Assembly: GCA_046704745.1 (NCBI GenBank)
Contig: JBJKRL010000031.1
Span: 1-64,000, forward strand
Length of the DNA: 64,000 bases
From: CAWGGS01 sp046704745
GTDB taxonomy: Bacteria > Desulfobacterota > Desulfobulbia > Desulfobulbales > Desulfocapsaceae
Direction: 5' to 3'
Part shown: in pieces, positions 35,157 to 44,010 of the stretch
Position numbering within the stretch: the stretch's first letter is position 1
How the letters are laid out: the number at the start of each line of letters is the position of its first letter
The notes under the pieces: model-generated
Told to the model about the DNA's origin: nothing
Database searches by the model: none
The model's input: the letters and a program-made list of their open reading frames with translations, nothing else
Translations under genes and position numbers: made by a program

Positions 35157-35674
35157 TACAAGGAAAAGCAATTACCTTCGGCAACAACATCGACACCGAT
35201 CAAATTATCGGAGCCCATCATCTCACTCTTGCCTCTGTTGCTGCAATGGCGCCTTATACATTTGAAAATCACCGGCAGTTTGCGGACCACTTTACAAGCG
35301 GTGATATCATTGTGGGCGGGGAAAATTTCGGCTGCGGGTCCTCTCGCGAACAGGCTCCGGCGGTCTTGAAGGAAAGAGGAGTTGCAGCAGTTGTTGCCAA
35401 AGGCTTTGCCCGCATCTTTTTCAGAAATGCGATCAATCTTGGCTTGCCGGTGGTTATTTGCCAGGGTGCCGATCAAATAACAGATTTTGCCAACCTTTTG
35501 ATATCGGGCAACTGCGTAACAGATACAACAACGAAAAAGCGATATCCGATCGAACCTTTACCACCCTTTATTCAAGATATTGTCACTGACGGCGGCATCA
35601 TAGCTCATCTGCTGCGCGTGAAGAGCGAGAGCGCTGAAACCAGATTCAATTTCACGGTAAGGGGAAATAGATAA
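35153..35674 (+). CDS. Aconitase-family dehydratase small subunit (LeuD-like)
   Basis: A 173-residue small subunit with NNIDTDQII and GGENFGCGSSREQAP, the cluster of the swivel domain. The family usually has P-x-x-YL directly after DTDxII; here it reads GAHHLTLAS instead. That loop contacts the substrate, so an altered substrate is possible. Starts at ATG 35153, overlapping the leuC-like stop, with AGGAGG in front. Confidence 0.87.
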   Translation: MIQGKAITFGNNIDTDQIIGAHHLTLASVAAMAPYTFENHRQFADHFTSGDIIVGGENFGCGSSREQAPAVLKERGVAAVVAKGFARIFFRNAINLGLPVVICQGADQITDFANLLISGNCVTDTTTKKRYPIEPLPPFIQDIVTDGGIIAHLLRVKSESAETRFNFTVRGNR

Positions 35675-35735
35675 GAGGGGTCGGCAGGTTGCAACTCTGA
35701 TGGGAATGGGATACGCTGTTGTTGAACGTGGTAAG

Positions 35736-35850
35736 AATTGCGGTTCATCCGGCTTCAGCGCACCCTGATAAAGGTGTAGGCAACAACCCGGAGGAGGGCA
35801 TCACGTCCTGTGTCATAAACTGATATAGTTGAGCCGGATGAACCGCAATT
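35736..35850. repeat. 115-bp hairpin element before pncB
   Basis: Two 19-bp arms, AATTGCGGTTCATCCGGCT (35736-35754) and its exact complement (35832-35850), surround a 77-nt interior. The interior also holds a small CACC-CTGATAAA-GGTG hairpin. This may be a solitary MITE-like repeat or a structured leader RNA of the next gene. I found no second copy in the window, and it does not match a riboswitch pattern I could verify. Confidence 0.6.
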
Positions 35851-35891
35851 GAGATGATTGCCAGCATCTGTAAGATCTGGAGAGAGGGTCC

Positions 35892-37439
35892 ATGAAACGA
35901 TCACAACGTGAGTTGAGCGAAGGAATACTGCTGACGGACCAGTATCAGCTGACCATGGCCCATCTGTATTTCAGGTATGGTCTGCACAACATGCCGGTCC
36001 AGTTTGAATATTTCTATCGCAACAACCCTTCCTACGGCCCTCATCAATCGGGTTTTACCATTTTGGCCGGTTCCGGCAGCCTGTGGGACTGGATGAGTGA
36101 GGCCGGTTTCGCCGAAAACGAACTTTCCTATTTGCGCCGGCAAAAGGGTCGAAACGGAACCCCTTTGTTTCAAGGCGATTTTATTGACTGGCTTTCCCGT
36201 GAAGGGAATTTCGAGCAGGTACATATTCGAGGGTTTCAGGAAGGACGGGTCGCCCATCCTACGGTTCCATTGCTGGCCGTTCAAGGGCCCTTTGCCATGG
36301 CACAGATATTGGAAACGCCTCTTCTCAACCATATGAACTATCAGACCTTGATTGCCACCCGGGCTGCCCGGATGCATCAGGCAGCCGAGGGGCGGCCTAT
36401 TCTCGAGTTCGGTCTTCGACGAGCGCAAGGGTATGGTGCCAATCCAGGCGTTCGGGGTGCTTTGATCGGCGGTGCCGACGCCTCAAGCAACGTCGGCATC
36501 TCCCACGCCCTGGGCTTCGATCCCAAGGGAACACACGCCCATAGCATGGTTCAGGCCTTCATGGCAATGGGTGGAGGCGAGTTGGAAGCGTTTCGCGCTT
36601 ATGCCGATATCTATCCTGATGACTGTCTGCTGCTGGTGGATACTGTCAACACGCTGGAGAGCGGAATTCCCAATGCCATCAGGACTTTTGAAGAGCTAAA
36701 AAAAAAGGGGCACCAGCCGGTGGGAATCCGGCTCGACTCCGGCGATCTGGCCTACCTCACCCTGAAGGCTGCCCAAGCCCTGGATGCGGCAGGATTCTCC
36801 AACACAAGCATCGTCTTGTCAAACCAGTTGGATGAGCTGGTTATCTGGCAGATTATTCATCAGATTCGTGAGGAGGGGCCGAAATACGGATTGGATCCGG
36901 GCTCTGTCGTTAAACGCCTGATTTTCGGGGTCGGCACCTCGCTTATCACAAGCAAAGGGCAGGCAGCTCTGGACGGGGTCTATAAGTTGACGGCAATACA
37001 TCGACACGGACAGTGGCATCCGGCAATCAAGGTATCGGAAAACCCAAGCAAAACAGTCAATCCCGGAGCAAAAAATATCTGGCGGCTCTACGATAAAAGA
37101 GGGAAGGCTATTGTCGATGTCCTGGCAAAAGATAATGAACCGATGGATGAATTGCCGGTCTTGTATCTTCACCATCCCTTGGATTTCAGTGTTCAGCGAA
37201 AACTGAAAAGAGAAGATCTGAGCCGTATCGAACAGATGTGGGTCGATCTCCCGCAGAGTGGCCCCGAATCCCCGCTTGGTGATACCATCGAGGAGATACG
37301 CCGGCGTAAGGATATCGATTTGGAGTGCCTTTATGACGGTGTCAAACGCCTCGTCAACCCCCATCTCTATCATGTCTCTTTGACTAGAAACCTCTGGGAT
37401 TTGAAGAGACAGCTTGTCTCCCGGGCACAGGGAGGCTGA
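35892..37439 (+). CDS. pncB: Nicotinate phosphoribosyltransferase
   Basis: Forms nicotinate mononucleotide from nicotinate and PRPP in NAD salvage. The 515-residue protein has LLTDQYQLTMAHLY, ILEFGLRRAQG, GGADASSNVG, GTHAHSMVQAF (catalytic His), VDTVNTLESG, and RLDSGDLAYLT, all in the usual order. It is longer than the short bacterial type (~400) and typical of the ~480-520 class. GGAGAGAGGGT stands upstream of the ATG. The window also holds nadB, so both the de novo and salvage routes to NAD are represented. Confidence 0.92.
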   Translation: MKRSQRELSEGILLTDQYQLTMAHLYFRYGLHNMPVQFEYFYRNNPSYGPHQSGFTILAGSGSLWDWMSEAGFAENELSYLRRQKGRNGTPLFQGDFIDWLSREGNFEQVHIRGFQEGRVAHPTVPLLAVQGPFAMAQILETPLLNHMNYQTLIATRAARMHQAAEGRPILEFGLRRAQGYGANPGVRGALIGGADASSNVGISHALGFDPKGTHAHSMVQAFMAMGGGELEAFRAYADIYPDDCLLLVDTVNTLESGIPNAIRTFEELKKKGHQPVGIRLDSGDLAYLTLKAAQALDAAGFSNTSIVLSNQLDELVIWQIIHQIREEGPKYGLDPGSVVKRLIFGVGTSLITSKGQAALDGVYKLTAIHRHGQWHPAIKVSENPSKTVNPGAKNIWRLYDKRGKAIVDVLAKDNEPMDELPVLYLHHPLDFSVQRKLKREDLSRIEQMWVDLPQSGPESPLGDTIEEIRRRKDIDLECLYDGVKRLVNPHLYHVSLTRNLWDLKRQLVSRAQGG

Positions 37440-37615
37440 TACCTGTCCTTTCTTTATTTCTCAAGGGACGGATTTCTTTTGTATCGAGATAACAGTTCAA
37501 AGTTGCAAACATTTAGTGTTGCCGACACATGAGGGTCTTTCTCACTGCTTCCTTTCTTGTGATATGGTAAACTGCACTGGACATATAAAGTCCATTCAGA
37601 GGGAAAGGTGTTTGC

Positions 37616-38134
37616 ATGCAAAAGGGATATGTACAGGTGTATACTGGTGACGGGAAAGGTAAAACAACAGCGGCGCTGGGGCTTGCCCTGCGCAGTGCAG
37701 GCCATAAACGGCGGATTTTCATCGGTCAGTTTATGAAGGGTCAGCATTACGGGGAGTTGACGGCACTGGAGAAGATTGGTGAAATCGATATCGAGCAATT
37801 CGGCGATGCCGGCTGTATCCGGTGTGATGAGGTAACAGATGTCCATAGGCAGCATGCCGAAAGAGGTCTTGCCAGAATTGAGGAGGTCCTGGCCTTACGA
37901 GAATACGATATGGTTATTCTTGACGAGATTAATGTTGCCATATGGTTCGGTATCACCAGTCTTGAACGAGTCTTGGATGTCCTGGGAAAGAGACCGGATA
38001 ATGTCGAAATGATCCTTACTGGCCGGAGGGCGCCGGAAAAAATTTTAATGGCGGCCGATCTGATAACGGAGATGAATGAGGTCAAGCACTATTACAAAAA
38101 CGGAGTCATGGCCAGAGAGGGGATAGAGTTTTGA
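37616..38134 (+). CDS. cobO: Cob(I)yrinic acid a,c-diamide adenosyltransferase (CobO/CobA type)
   Basis: Adds the adenosyl group to corrinoids. The 172-residue protein begins with the P-loop TGDGKGKTT, with LDEINVAIWFG and TGRRAPEKI further on, all typical of the BtuR/CobO family. GAAAGGTG stands before the ATG. An acyl-CoA carboxylase pair of propionate type is in the same window and methylmalonyl-CoA mutase would need this cofactor, but no other cobalamin gene is nearby. Confidence 0.93.
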   Translation: MQKGYVQVYTGDGKGKTTAALGLALRSAGHKRRIFIGQFMKGQHYGELTALEKIGEIDIEQFGDAGCIRCDEVTDVHRQHAERGLARIEEVLALREYDMVILDEINVAIWFGITSLERVLDVLGKRPDNVEMILTGRRAPEKILMAADLITEMNEVKHYYKNGVMAREGIEF

Positions 38135-38164
38135 TGTTGCAGGCTGAAAATCGTGTTTCGGGAG

Positions 38165-38554
38165 TTAAGGTCTATAAGAGCCATCCGCAGAAGGCTGCAT
38201 CGGATGGATTTGATAATCGGTGTCGAAAATGACGGCAACACCTTTTTCCTCTGCGCGAATGACTATACCCGACGCCTTGACCTGGACATGCTTGCCCCTG
38301 CAGGCGCGCAGGCTTTCAACGGACAGGATGAAACGAAGCTTTTCCAGGTCTTCGAAGGCCAAAAGAAATTCCAGTTGAACCAAGGAGGTCATAGGAAATT
38401 GCTTATCGGTCACGATAAAGGCTCCTCCGGCGCTGATATTTGCAGCAGTCGTCTCTTCGGAAAACAGTACGGCGCCGTTTCTGTCGGTTGCAGAAATTTT
38501 CACTTGGAGATCAAGGGAAAACCGCTCATGATGCCTTTGTTCTTTCCTTTCCAT
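38165..38554 (-). CDS. PilZ-domain protein
   Basis: A ~129-residue protein with the c-di-GMP-binding hints of PilZ: a basic N-terminal RHHERF (R-x-x-x-R) and NISAGGAFI, the (D/N)xSxxG motif. I use ATG 38554; the frame continues upstream with a hydrophobic stretch but no ribosome site. It is a single-domain receptor, and could regulate the glycan genes of the window, but that is inference. Confidence 0.75.
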   Translation of the reverse strand: MERKEQRHHERFSLDLQVKISATDRNGAVLFSEETTAANISAGGAFIVTDKQFPMTSLVQLEFLLAFEDLEKLRFILSVESLRACRGKHVQVKASGIVIRAEEKGVAVIFDTDYQIHPMQPSADGSYRP

Positions 38555-38712
38555 GAGATTACAGACGTGTCGTAAATATTTTAAGGCGGTTACGAACAGA
38601 AAGTATGTGAAATAGATAGTTGAAAACGTGATTGTTGTCAAATTTTATGTTGAGCGATACGACTTCCTGACCATATCAGGTTGGTTTGTAAAGAACCCTG
38701 TTTCATCATGCC

Positions 38713-39447
38713 ATGAGAAGATTTTTTTTCAGACCGGAAGAAAGGATAGGCGATCAAGTTGTGCTATCGGCAGCGGAATCCCATCACATCGGGCGGGTAT
38801 TGCGACTGCGGGTAGGGTCCAAGGTAGAGCTTTTTGACGGATCCGGCAGCATACACCAGGCAGAATTAATGGAGATCGGAGCAAAAGTTCGGGCTCGGAT
38901 TGTCGCAAGTAGGGCGATTGCCAAAGATGAGGTCGCCATCTGGGTTGGTCAAGGGTTACTCAAGCCTAAAAACATGGATATGGTGGTGCAGAAATACACC
39001 GAACTGGGTGTCTGCGGTCTCATCCCTTTGTTGAGCAGCCGGTGCCAGGGAAGGCCTGATCTGACAAGTGAAGGAAAAAGACATGCGAGGTGGTTGAAAA
39101 TAATTGACGAGGCCTGCAAGCAGTGCGGGAGAACAAGGCCCATGGAGCTTTTGGCAGCCATGGATTTTCAACGGCTTACCACCTACTTCAATTCAGAAAC
39201 AAAAGGCTTGAAAATACTTTTCTGGGAAGAAGAAAAGGAGGTGGGCTTGCATGATCTTTTCCCGCTCCAGAATGTTGAAGACGTCTGCGTTCTTATAGGA
39301 CCTGAGGGTGGTTTCACTCCGGAAGAAGTTGAGATTGCCAGAACTGCCGGTTGGCTCACGATCAGTCTGGGTAGACGGATTCTTCGGGCGGAGACGGCGG
39401 CAATCGCCTCGGTTGCCATTCTGCAATATCTTTGCGGATCCATTTAA
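38713..39447 (+). CDS. rsmE: 16S rRNA (uracil(1498)-N3)-methyltransferase
   Basis: A 244-residue SPOUT methyltransferase. Seen are the N-terminal PUA-like region (MRRFFFRPEERIG...SAAESHHIGRVLRLRVG) and the knot motifs LIGPEGGFTPEEVE and SLGRRILRAETAAIAS. Length is normal. It is monocistronic here. Confidence 0.94.
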   Translation: MRRFFFRPEERIGDQVVLSAAESHHIGRVLRLRVGSKVELFDGSGSIHQAELMEIGAKVRARIVASRAIAKDEVAIWVGQGLLKPKNMDMVVQKYTELGVCGLIPLLSSRCQGRPDLTSEGKRHARWLKIIDEACKQCGRTRPMELLAAMDFQRLTTYFNSETKGLKILFWEEEKEVGLHDLFPLQNVEDVCVLIGPEGGFTPEEVEIARTAGWLTISLGRRILRAETAAIASVAILQYLCGSI

Positions 39448-39735
39448 AACCAGTATAGCCGGACCAGGATGTGCTTTTGAAGAAGACTATCCCCCCTTGT
39501 CGGTACACCATGTAGTCTGACAACTCTCCAGGCCAGGAGGGTGGACAGGGAGTAGCCTTTTTCCGGAGCTTGCAGATGAGTAAAAATGGCAATTGTCTGC
39601 AGGAAAACCTTCTGCTTTTTGATTGCCCTCCTGTTCGATCGATTTTTCTTTTCTTTAACGGGATGATAGCGTAAAAAAGGTAAATATCCCTACGGTAATA
39701 TTCCAACTCTCAAATATCCCTTGAAGGAGGAAGCC

Positions 39736-41394
39736 ATGGCAATACAACATATTGTTCCCACACCTTCGGCTTATGATTACCAACTTTTGATTAAACATCT
39801 CCTGAAAACGCCCCTCATCTACTCCCCCAATCAGGAAATTGTCTACCGAGACAGATGGCGCTATACCTATGCGGAATTCGGCAGGAGGGTGGCGCGCCTG
39901 GCAGGGGCCCTGGCCGACCTGGGTGTCAGAAAGGGGGATACCGTGGCAATCATGGATTGGGATAGCCACCGCTACCTGGAGTGTTTTTTTGCCGTACCGA
40001 TGATGGGCGCCGTGCTGCACACCGTCAATGTAAGGTTATCTGCCGACCAACTCGCCTATACCATCAACCATGCCGAGGACGATGTCATTCTGGTCAATGC
40101 CGAGTTCCTGCCACTTTTGGCAGGCGTCAACGACCAGTTGACCACAATCAAGAAGATTGTTTTGATTTCGGATGGGCAGACGTTGCCGCAGACCGATCTG
40201 GCTGTCGATAAAGAATATGAGGCCATGCTTGCCGGTGCAGGCGATACGTACGATTTTCCCGACTTCAGCGAAAAGACCAGGGCAACCACCTTCTATACAA
40301 CAGGAACTACAGGTCTACCCAAAGGAGTATATTTCAGCCATCGTCAACTGGTTCTTCATACCTACGGTATAATCTCGGCCCTTTCAGCAATTAAATCTCA
40401 GGCAAATATCACCTCGGCAGATGTCTATATGCCTATAACTCCGATGTTCCATGTTCATGCCTGGGGAGTGCCGTATATGATGACCATGCTTGGTGCCAAA
40501 CAGGTCTATCCGGGACGCTACGAGCCTGAAATGTTGCTAAAACTCATAGCAGATGAAAAGGTCTCCTTTTCCCACTGCGTTCCAACCATTATGAATATGC
40601 TATTAGCCAACCCTGCTGCCGGGAAGGTCGATCTGAACGGCTGGAAGGTTATTATCGGCGGTTCGGCAATGTCTGCCGGTCTGTGTAAAGCGGCCTTAGA
40701 ACGAGGAATCAACCTGTATACAGGATACGGTATGTCGGAGACCTGCCCCATTTTGACCCTTGCCGGACTGAAGCCGCACATGCTGGAATGGGACACCGAT
40801 GCCCAGATAAAAATACGTTGCCGTACCGGTCTGCCGATACCCAATGTCCAGCTTGAGGTCGTCGACCAAGAGGGAAAGGCGCTGCCCCATGACGGCAAAA
40901 GTACAGGTGAGATCGTAACCAGGACGCCATGGTTGACGCAAGGGTATCTGAAAGATCAGGACAAGAGCGAGGAGCTTTGGGAAAACCGATGGCTGCATAC
41001 CGGTGATATCGGCTTCATCGACAAGGAAGGGTATCTCCAGGTTACAGACAGGCTTAAGGATGTGATCAAAACCGGCGGCGAATGGGTCTCTTCTCTTGCT
41101 CTTGAAGATATTATTAGCCGCCATCCGGCGGTGAACGAGGCCGCAGTAATAGGTATAGCCGATGACAAGTGGGGAGAGCGGCCGCTGGCTCTGGTGGTGG
41201 TGCGTGCAGGGTATAAAAATTCTGTCACCGAAGCGGAACTTCGACAGTTCTTCCTCGATCAAGCAGACAAGGGCGTTATTCCGAAATACGGGGTACCCGA
41301 CAGGGTTATCATCACCGATTCCATCGCCAAGACCAGCGTCGGTAAACTCAACAAGAAGGAGCTGAGAAAACAGTATAAACAGAACCTCTTGTAA
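39736..41394 (+). CDS. Acyl-CoA synthetase (AMP-binding enzyme)
   Basis: A 552-residue AMP-forming acyl-CoA ligase. The P-loop-like motif YTTGTTGLPKGVYFSH, GYGMSETCPI, TGDIGFIDKEGYL, and the C-terminal KTSVGKLNKKEL with the catalytic Lys are all present. ATG 39736 with GGAGGAAG in front; an in-frame TTG lies 15 nt upstream. The substrate, probably a medium- or long-chain fatty acid, is inferred from the family. No beta-oxidation gene is adjacent. Confidence 0.92.
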   Translation: MAIQHIVPTPSAYDYQLLIKHLLKTPLIYSPNQEIVYRDRWRYTYAEFGRRVARLAGALADLGVRKGDTVAIMDWDSHRYLECFFAVPMMGAVLHTVNVRLSADQLAYTINHAEDDVILVNAEFLPLLAGVNDQLTTIKKIVLISDGQTLPQTDLAVDKEYEAMLAGAGDTYDFPDFSEKTRATTFYTTGTTGLPKGVYFSHRQLVLHTYGIISALSAIKSQANITSADVYMPITPMFHVHAWGVPYMMTMLGAKQVYPGRYEPEMLLKLIADEKVSFSHCVPTIMNMLLANPAAGKVDLNGWKVIIGGSAMSAGLCKAALERGINLYTGYGMSETCPILTLAGLKPHMLEWDTDAQIKIRCRTGLPIPNVQLEVVDQEGKALPHDGKSTGEIVTRTPWLTQGYLKDQDKSEELWENRWLHTGDIGFIDKEGYLQVTDRLKDVIKTGGEWVSSLALEDIISRHPAVNEAAVIGIADDKWGERPLALVVVRAGYKNSVTEAELRQFFLDQADKGVIPKYGVPDRVIITDSIAKTSVGKLNKKELRKQYKQNLL

Positions 41395-41844
41395 GCTGAT
41401 AAATTTGTTCAAAATCAAGGTATGCGAAAAATTTTACCACAGGCAATCGGTAATGTCGGAGTCGAAATTCACGCCCTACTGCTTACCCCCAAGGATAAAA
41501 TTTTGAGCAGAACGCAGAGGACGGGTTCAAGGGCCAATGTCATGCTCTTCTATGGGTGAGGACAAATTGAAACAGTGTTTATGAGAAATGCGAGTTAAGG
41601 AGTTTTGAGCAGAAAAACATGCTAATTATCTTAACGGAAGGGACGAAGGTAATACAAAAGAAAAAAGTTGCATCGATGGGGCTGATGGACTAGGTTGTGG
41701 CCCACTTTATACTGCCTATCCGTAGGCACCCGATTTGGGAACACAAAGGACTTTTCAGGCGGCGATGAGTTGATTTCCTCCAGGGCGTTTTCTCTCTATG
41801 AATGAATAAGTAGCAAATATGGAAACCTTCAGCACAGGCTGACT
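41395..41844. other. 450-bp intergenic region with repeat copy B
   Basis: The gap between the acyl-CoA synthetase and the glycan locus. It carries the repeat core at 41407-41509 (listed separately). A 45-residue frame (41422-41559) starts within the repeat but lacks a clear ribosome site. The rest shows nothing I can assign; the promoter of the glycan locus should be in it. Confidence 0.45.
41407..41509 (-). repeat. Dispersed repeat, copy B (core)
   Basis: About 103 bp; reads on the minus strand as the core of copy A (22156-22262). Long shared blocks are TGCTCAAAATTTTATCCT and GGTAAAATTTTTCGCAT; a small gap lies near the middle. The outer inverted repeats of copy A (GCTTACCGGT/ACCGGTAAGC) are not seen here, so this copy is shorter or decayed. 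Confidence 0.65.
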
Positions 41845-43005
41845 ATGAATATTTTAATGATTGATTATGAATATCCGCCGGTTGGAGGTGGGGGGGGCGT
41901 TGTTCACAAACAGCTTGCTGAGGTGTTGATAAAAAACCATTCCATAACGGTTATTACATCGGGTTTTCGAGAGTTGAAAAAGCAGGAAACGGTAAACGGA
42001 GTTGAGATAATCCGTGTGCCGGTGCTCTTTCGTAAAAATATGAATGCGGCTTCCATCGTCTCCATGCTTTCCTTTTACCCTTCCTGTCTTAATATCGGCA
42101 ACACCTTGCTTAAAGAAAGAAAATTTGATCTGGTCCACTCCATGTTCGCCATCCCTTCCGCACCTGCCGGACTTCACCTGGCTAAAAAGTTCCGGCTTCC
42201 CCATTTTCTTTCGTTGCTGGGAGGGGACGTCTATGATCCCAGCAAGAAACTGTCTCCCCATAATACCCCTTTGTTGAAGCAGACAGTCAGGAAAATGATC
42301 CATGATTCCGACAGAGTTATTGCCTGTTCGATGGATTTGAAAAGAAGGGCCCTTGAATATTACGGAAATGGAGAGAATATTGATCTCATCAATCACGGTA
42401 TCGAAGAACCTCAATTTGAGAAAAGAAATCGAAGTGACTTTCAATTTGCCGAACAGGATATTCTCTTGGTCTCGGTGGGGAGATTGGTTGCCCGCAAAGG
42501 ACTTTCTCAACTTTTAAAGATCATATACGAAATAAAGAACCCCAGGGTAAAATTGCTGATTATCGGTGACGGACCTGAAAAAACAAGCCTTGAGAGACAG
42601 GCCGACGACTTAAAAATAAGGGACAAGGTTCTGTTTCTCGGCCGCATAGATGATACAAAAAAATTCCAAATTCTCTCACTGAGTGATCTCTATGTTTCCA
42701 CAAGTGATCATGAAGGCTTTGGGCTTGTCTTTCTTGAAGCTATGGCCACCGGCCTGCCGGTGTTATGTTATGACAAGGGTGGGCAGACGGATTTCCTTGA
42801 GGACGGTAAAACCGGCTTTCTTGTGCCCTTTGGTGACAGAAGCCGATTTGTCGATAATCTTGTCCAACTCTGCAAAAATGCAGATATAAGAAAAGATATG
42901 AGCCTCTATAACAGCCGGCATGTCACAGAATTCTACATTGATCGTTGCGCGGAAAAATATGACCGCCTCTATCAGGAATACAGATCGAACGAGGACAAGA
43001 AGTGA
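41845..43005 (+). CDS. Family 4 glycosyltransferase
   Basis: A 386-residue GT-B transferase. The N-terminal domain has MIDYEYPPVGGGGGVV, typical of GT4 donors of mannose or N-acetylhexosamine. The C-terminal domain has VSVGRLVARKGLSQLL, LIIGDGPEKTSLE, and DHEGFGLVFLEAMATGLPV with the EX7E-type nucleotide-binding element. It opens the glycan locus and overlaps the next gene by 4 nt. Confidence 0.9.
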   Translation: MNILMIDYEYPPVGGGGGVVHKQLAEVLIKNHSITVITSGFRELKKQETVNGVEIIRVPVLFRKNMNAASIVSMLSFYPSCLNIGNTLLKERKFDLVHSMFAIPSAPAGLHLAKKFRLPHFLSLLGGDVYDPSKKLSPHNTPLLKQTVRKMIHDSDRVIACSMDLKRRALEYYGNGENIDLINHGIEEPQFEKRNRSDFQFAEQDILLVSVGRLVARKGLSQLLKIIYEIKNPRVKLLIIGDGPEKTSLERQADDLKIRDKVLFLGRIDDTKKFQILSLSDLYVSTSDHEGFGLVFLEAMATGLPVLCYDKGGQTDFLEDGKTGFLVPFGDRSRFVDNLVQLCKNADIRKDMSLYNSRHVTEFYIDRCAEKYDRLYQEYRSNEDKK

Positions 43006-43976
43006 TTCAGTTGCAGGAAAAGTACAAAGCTTTGAAAAATAGCCGGTCCTTTCTGGTTGTAAAGCTATTAATCAGTGTTGCTATTATTACGTTTATCATC
43101 TCCGAGTGTAACTGGAAGTTAACCTTGGACACCCTAAGAGGCATTGAACTCCCGTATCTGATCCTTGTTTTCATTTATATGGTCGGCGGTGTCGTCATCA
43201 GCGCCTTCAAATGGCAGGTATTATTGTCGGTTCATGAGGCCAGCGTTCCTTTGTCCACTTTGAATCGTTATTATTTCATTGCAGTCTTTCTCAATAATTT
43301 CTTGCCGAGTTCCATTGGTGGCGACGGTTTTCGCATCTATAAAACCGCTGGCAAGGTCGGTACCAAGGGGCATGCGGTGTTGGCGGTTCTTGTGGAGAGG
43401 CTTTCAGGGTTATGGGCATTGCTTTTCCTCGGATTTATCGGAGGGCTGTTTATCGAGGAGTCCGAATTGAGAGGTATTCCCTATTCCCAGCAATTTTTCT
43501 GGGCGATCGGTGGCCTCCTGCTGCTCTCAGGACTTTTCATGGTCTTTGCCTATTTCATAAGCAACCGTTATAAAGGCGTTTCAGCTCTTCCCGCCTGGCT
43601 GACTACCCTGCTAGGCTGGATTCATGACTATCGACGCCATCCCAGAAAAACGTTTGATGCTCTTGTAATATCGTTTGTTTTCCAAGCATATACTTTGTCG
43701 TGGATGCTGTTGTTGGCCCGGGCTGTTGAATCCGACATCTCCATTTTTAAGTTGGCGGTTGCTTTGATGATCAGTAATTTGGCCGCCATGCTCCCTATCT
43801 CCCTGAACGGACTGGGACTGATGGACGGCTCTTTCATCTACGTTGCCGATTTGATGGGAATGGAGTATGAACACGGGGTAATGGTAATGCTTATCATGAG
43901 AGTCTTTTTGATCTTTTTGAGTTTGATCGGCTGCTATTTTTATTTACGGATAAGATCTCAGAAGACAAGCAGGTAA
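43002..43976 (+). CDS. LPG-synthase-like (YbhN/AglD) multi-spanning membrane protein
   Basis: A 324-residue membrane protein starting at the GTG at 43002, overlapping the preceding stop. It has about eight helices and the family signs NNFLPSSIGGDGFRIYKT and a central loop, with SLNGLGLMDG. Relatives are called lysylphosphatidylglycerol synthase TM or UPF0104 and often stand beside glycosyltransferases, where they may act in glycolipid handling. No aminoacyl-transfer domain is attached, so it is not MprF-like. Confidence 0.8.
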   Translation: MIQLQEKYKALKNSRSFLVVKLLISVAIITFIISECNWKLTLDTLRGIELPYLILVFIYMVGGVVISAFKWQVLLSVHEASVPLSTLNRYYFIAVFLNNFLPSSIGGDGFRIYKTAGKVGTKGHAVLAVLVERLSGLWALLFLGFIGGLFIEESELRGIPYSQQFFWAIGGLLLLSGLFMVFAYFISNRYKGVSALPAWLTTLLGWIHDYRRHPRKTFDALVISFVFQAYTLSWMLLLARAVESDISIFKLAVALMISNLAAMLPISLNGLGLMDGSFIYVADLMGMEYEHGVMVMLIMRVFLIFLSLIGCYFYLRIRSQKTSR

Positions 43977-44010
43977 GATAAAAAATTTATTGTAGGAAAA
44001 GGTTGAAGTT

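Noticed and set aside
35755..35831. Possible riboswitch (NAD-type) interior of the hairpin before pncB
   Set aside because: I could not fit the interior to any riboswitch consensus with confidence, so it is only listed as a hairpin element.
41422..41559. A 45-residue frame within repeat copy B
   Set aside because: No clear ribosome site, and the matching frame in copy A is broken by an indel and stop codons.
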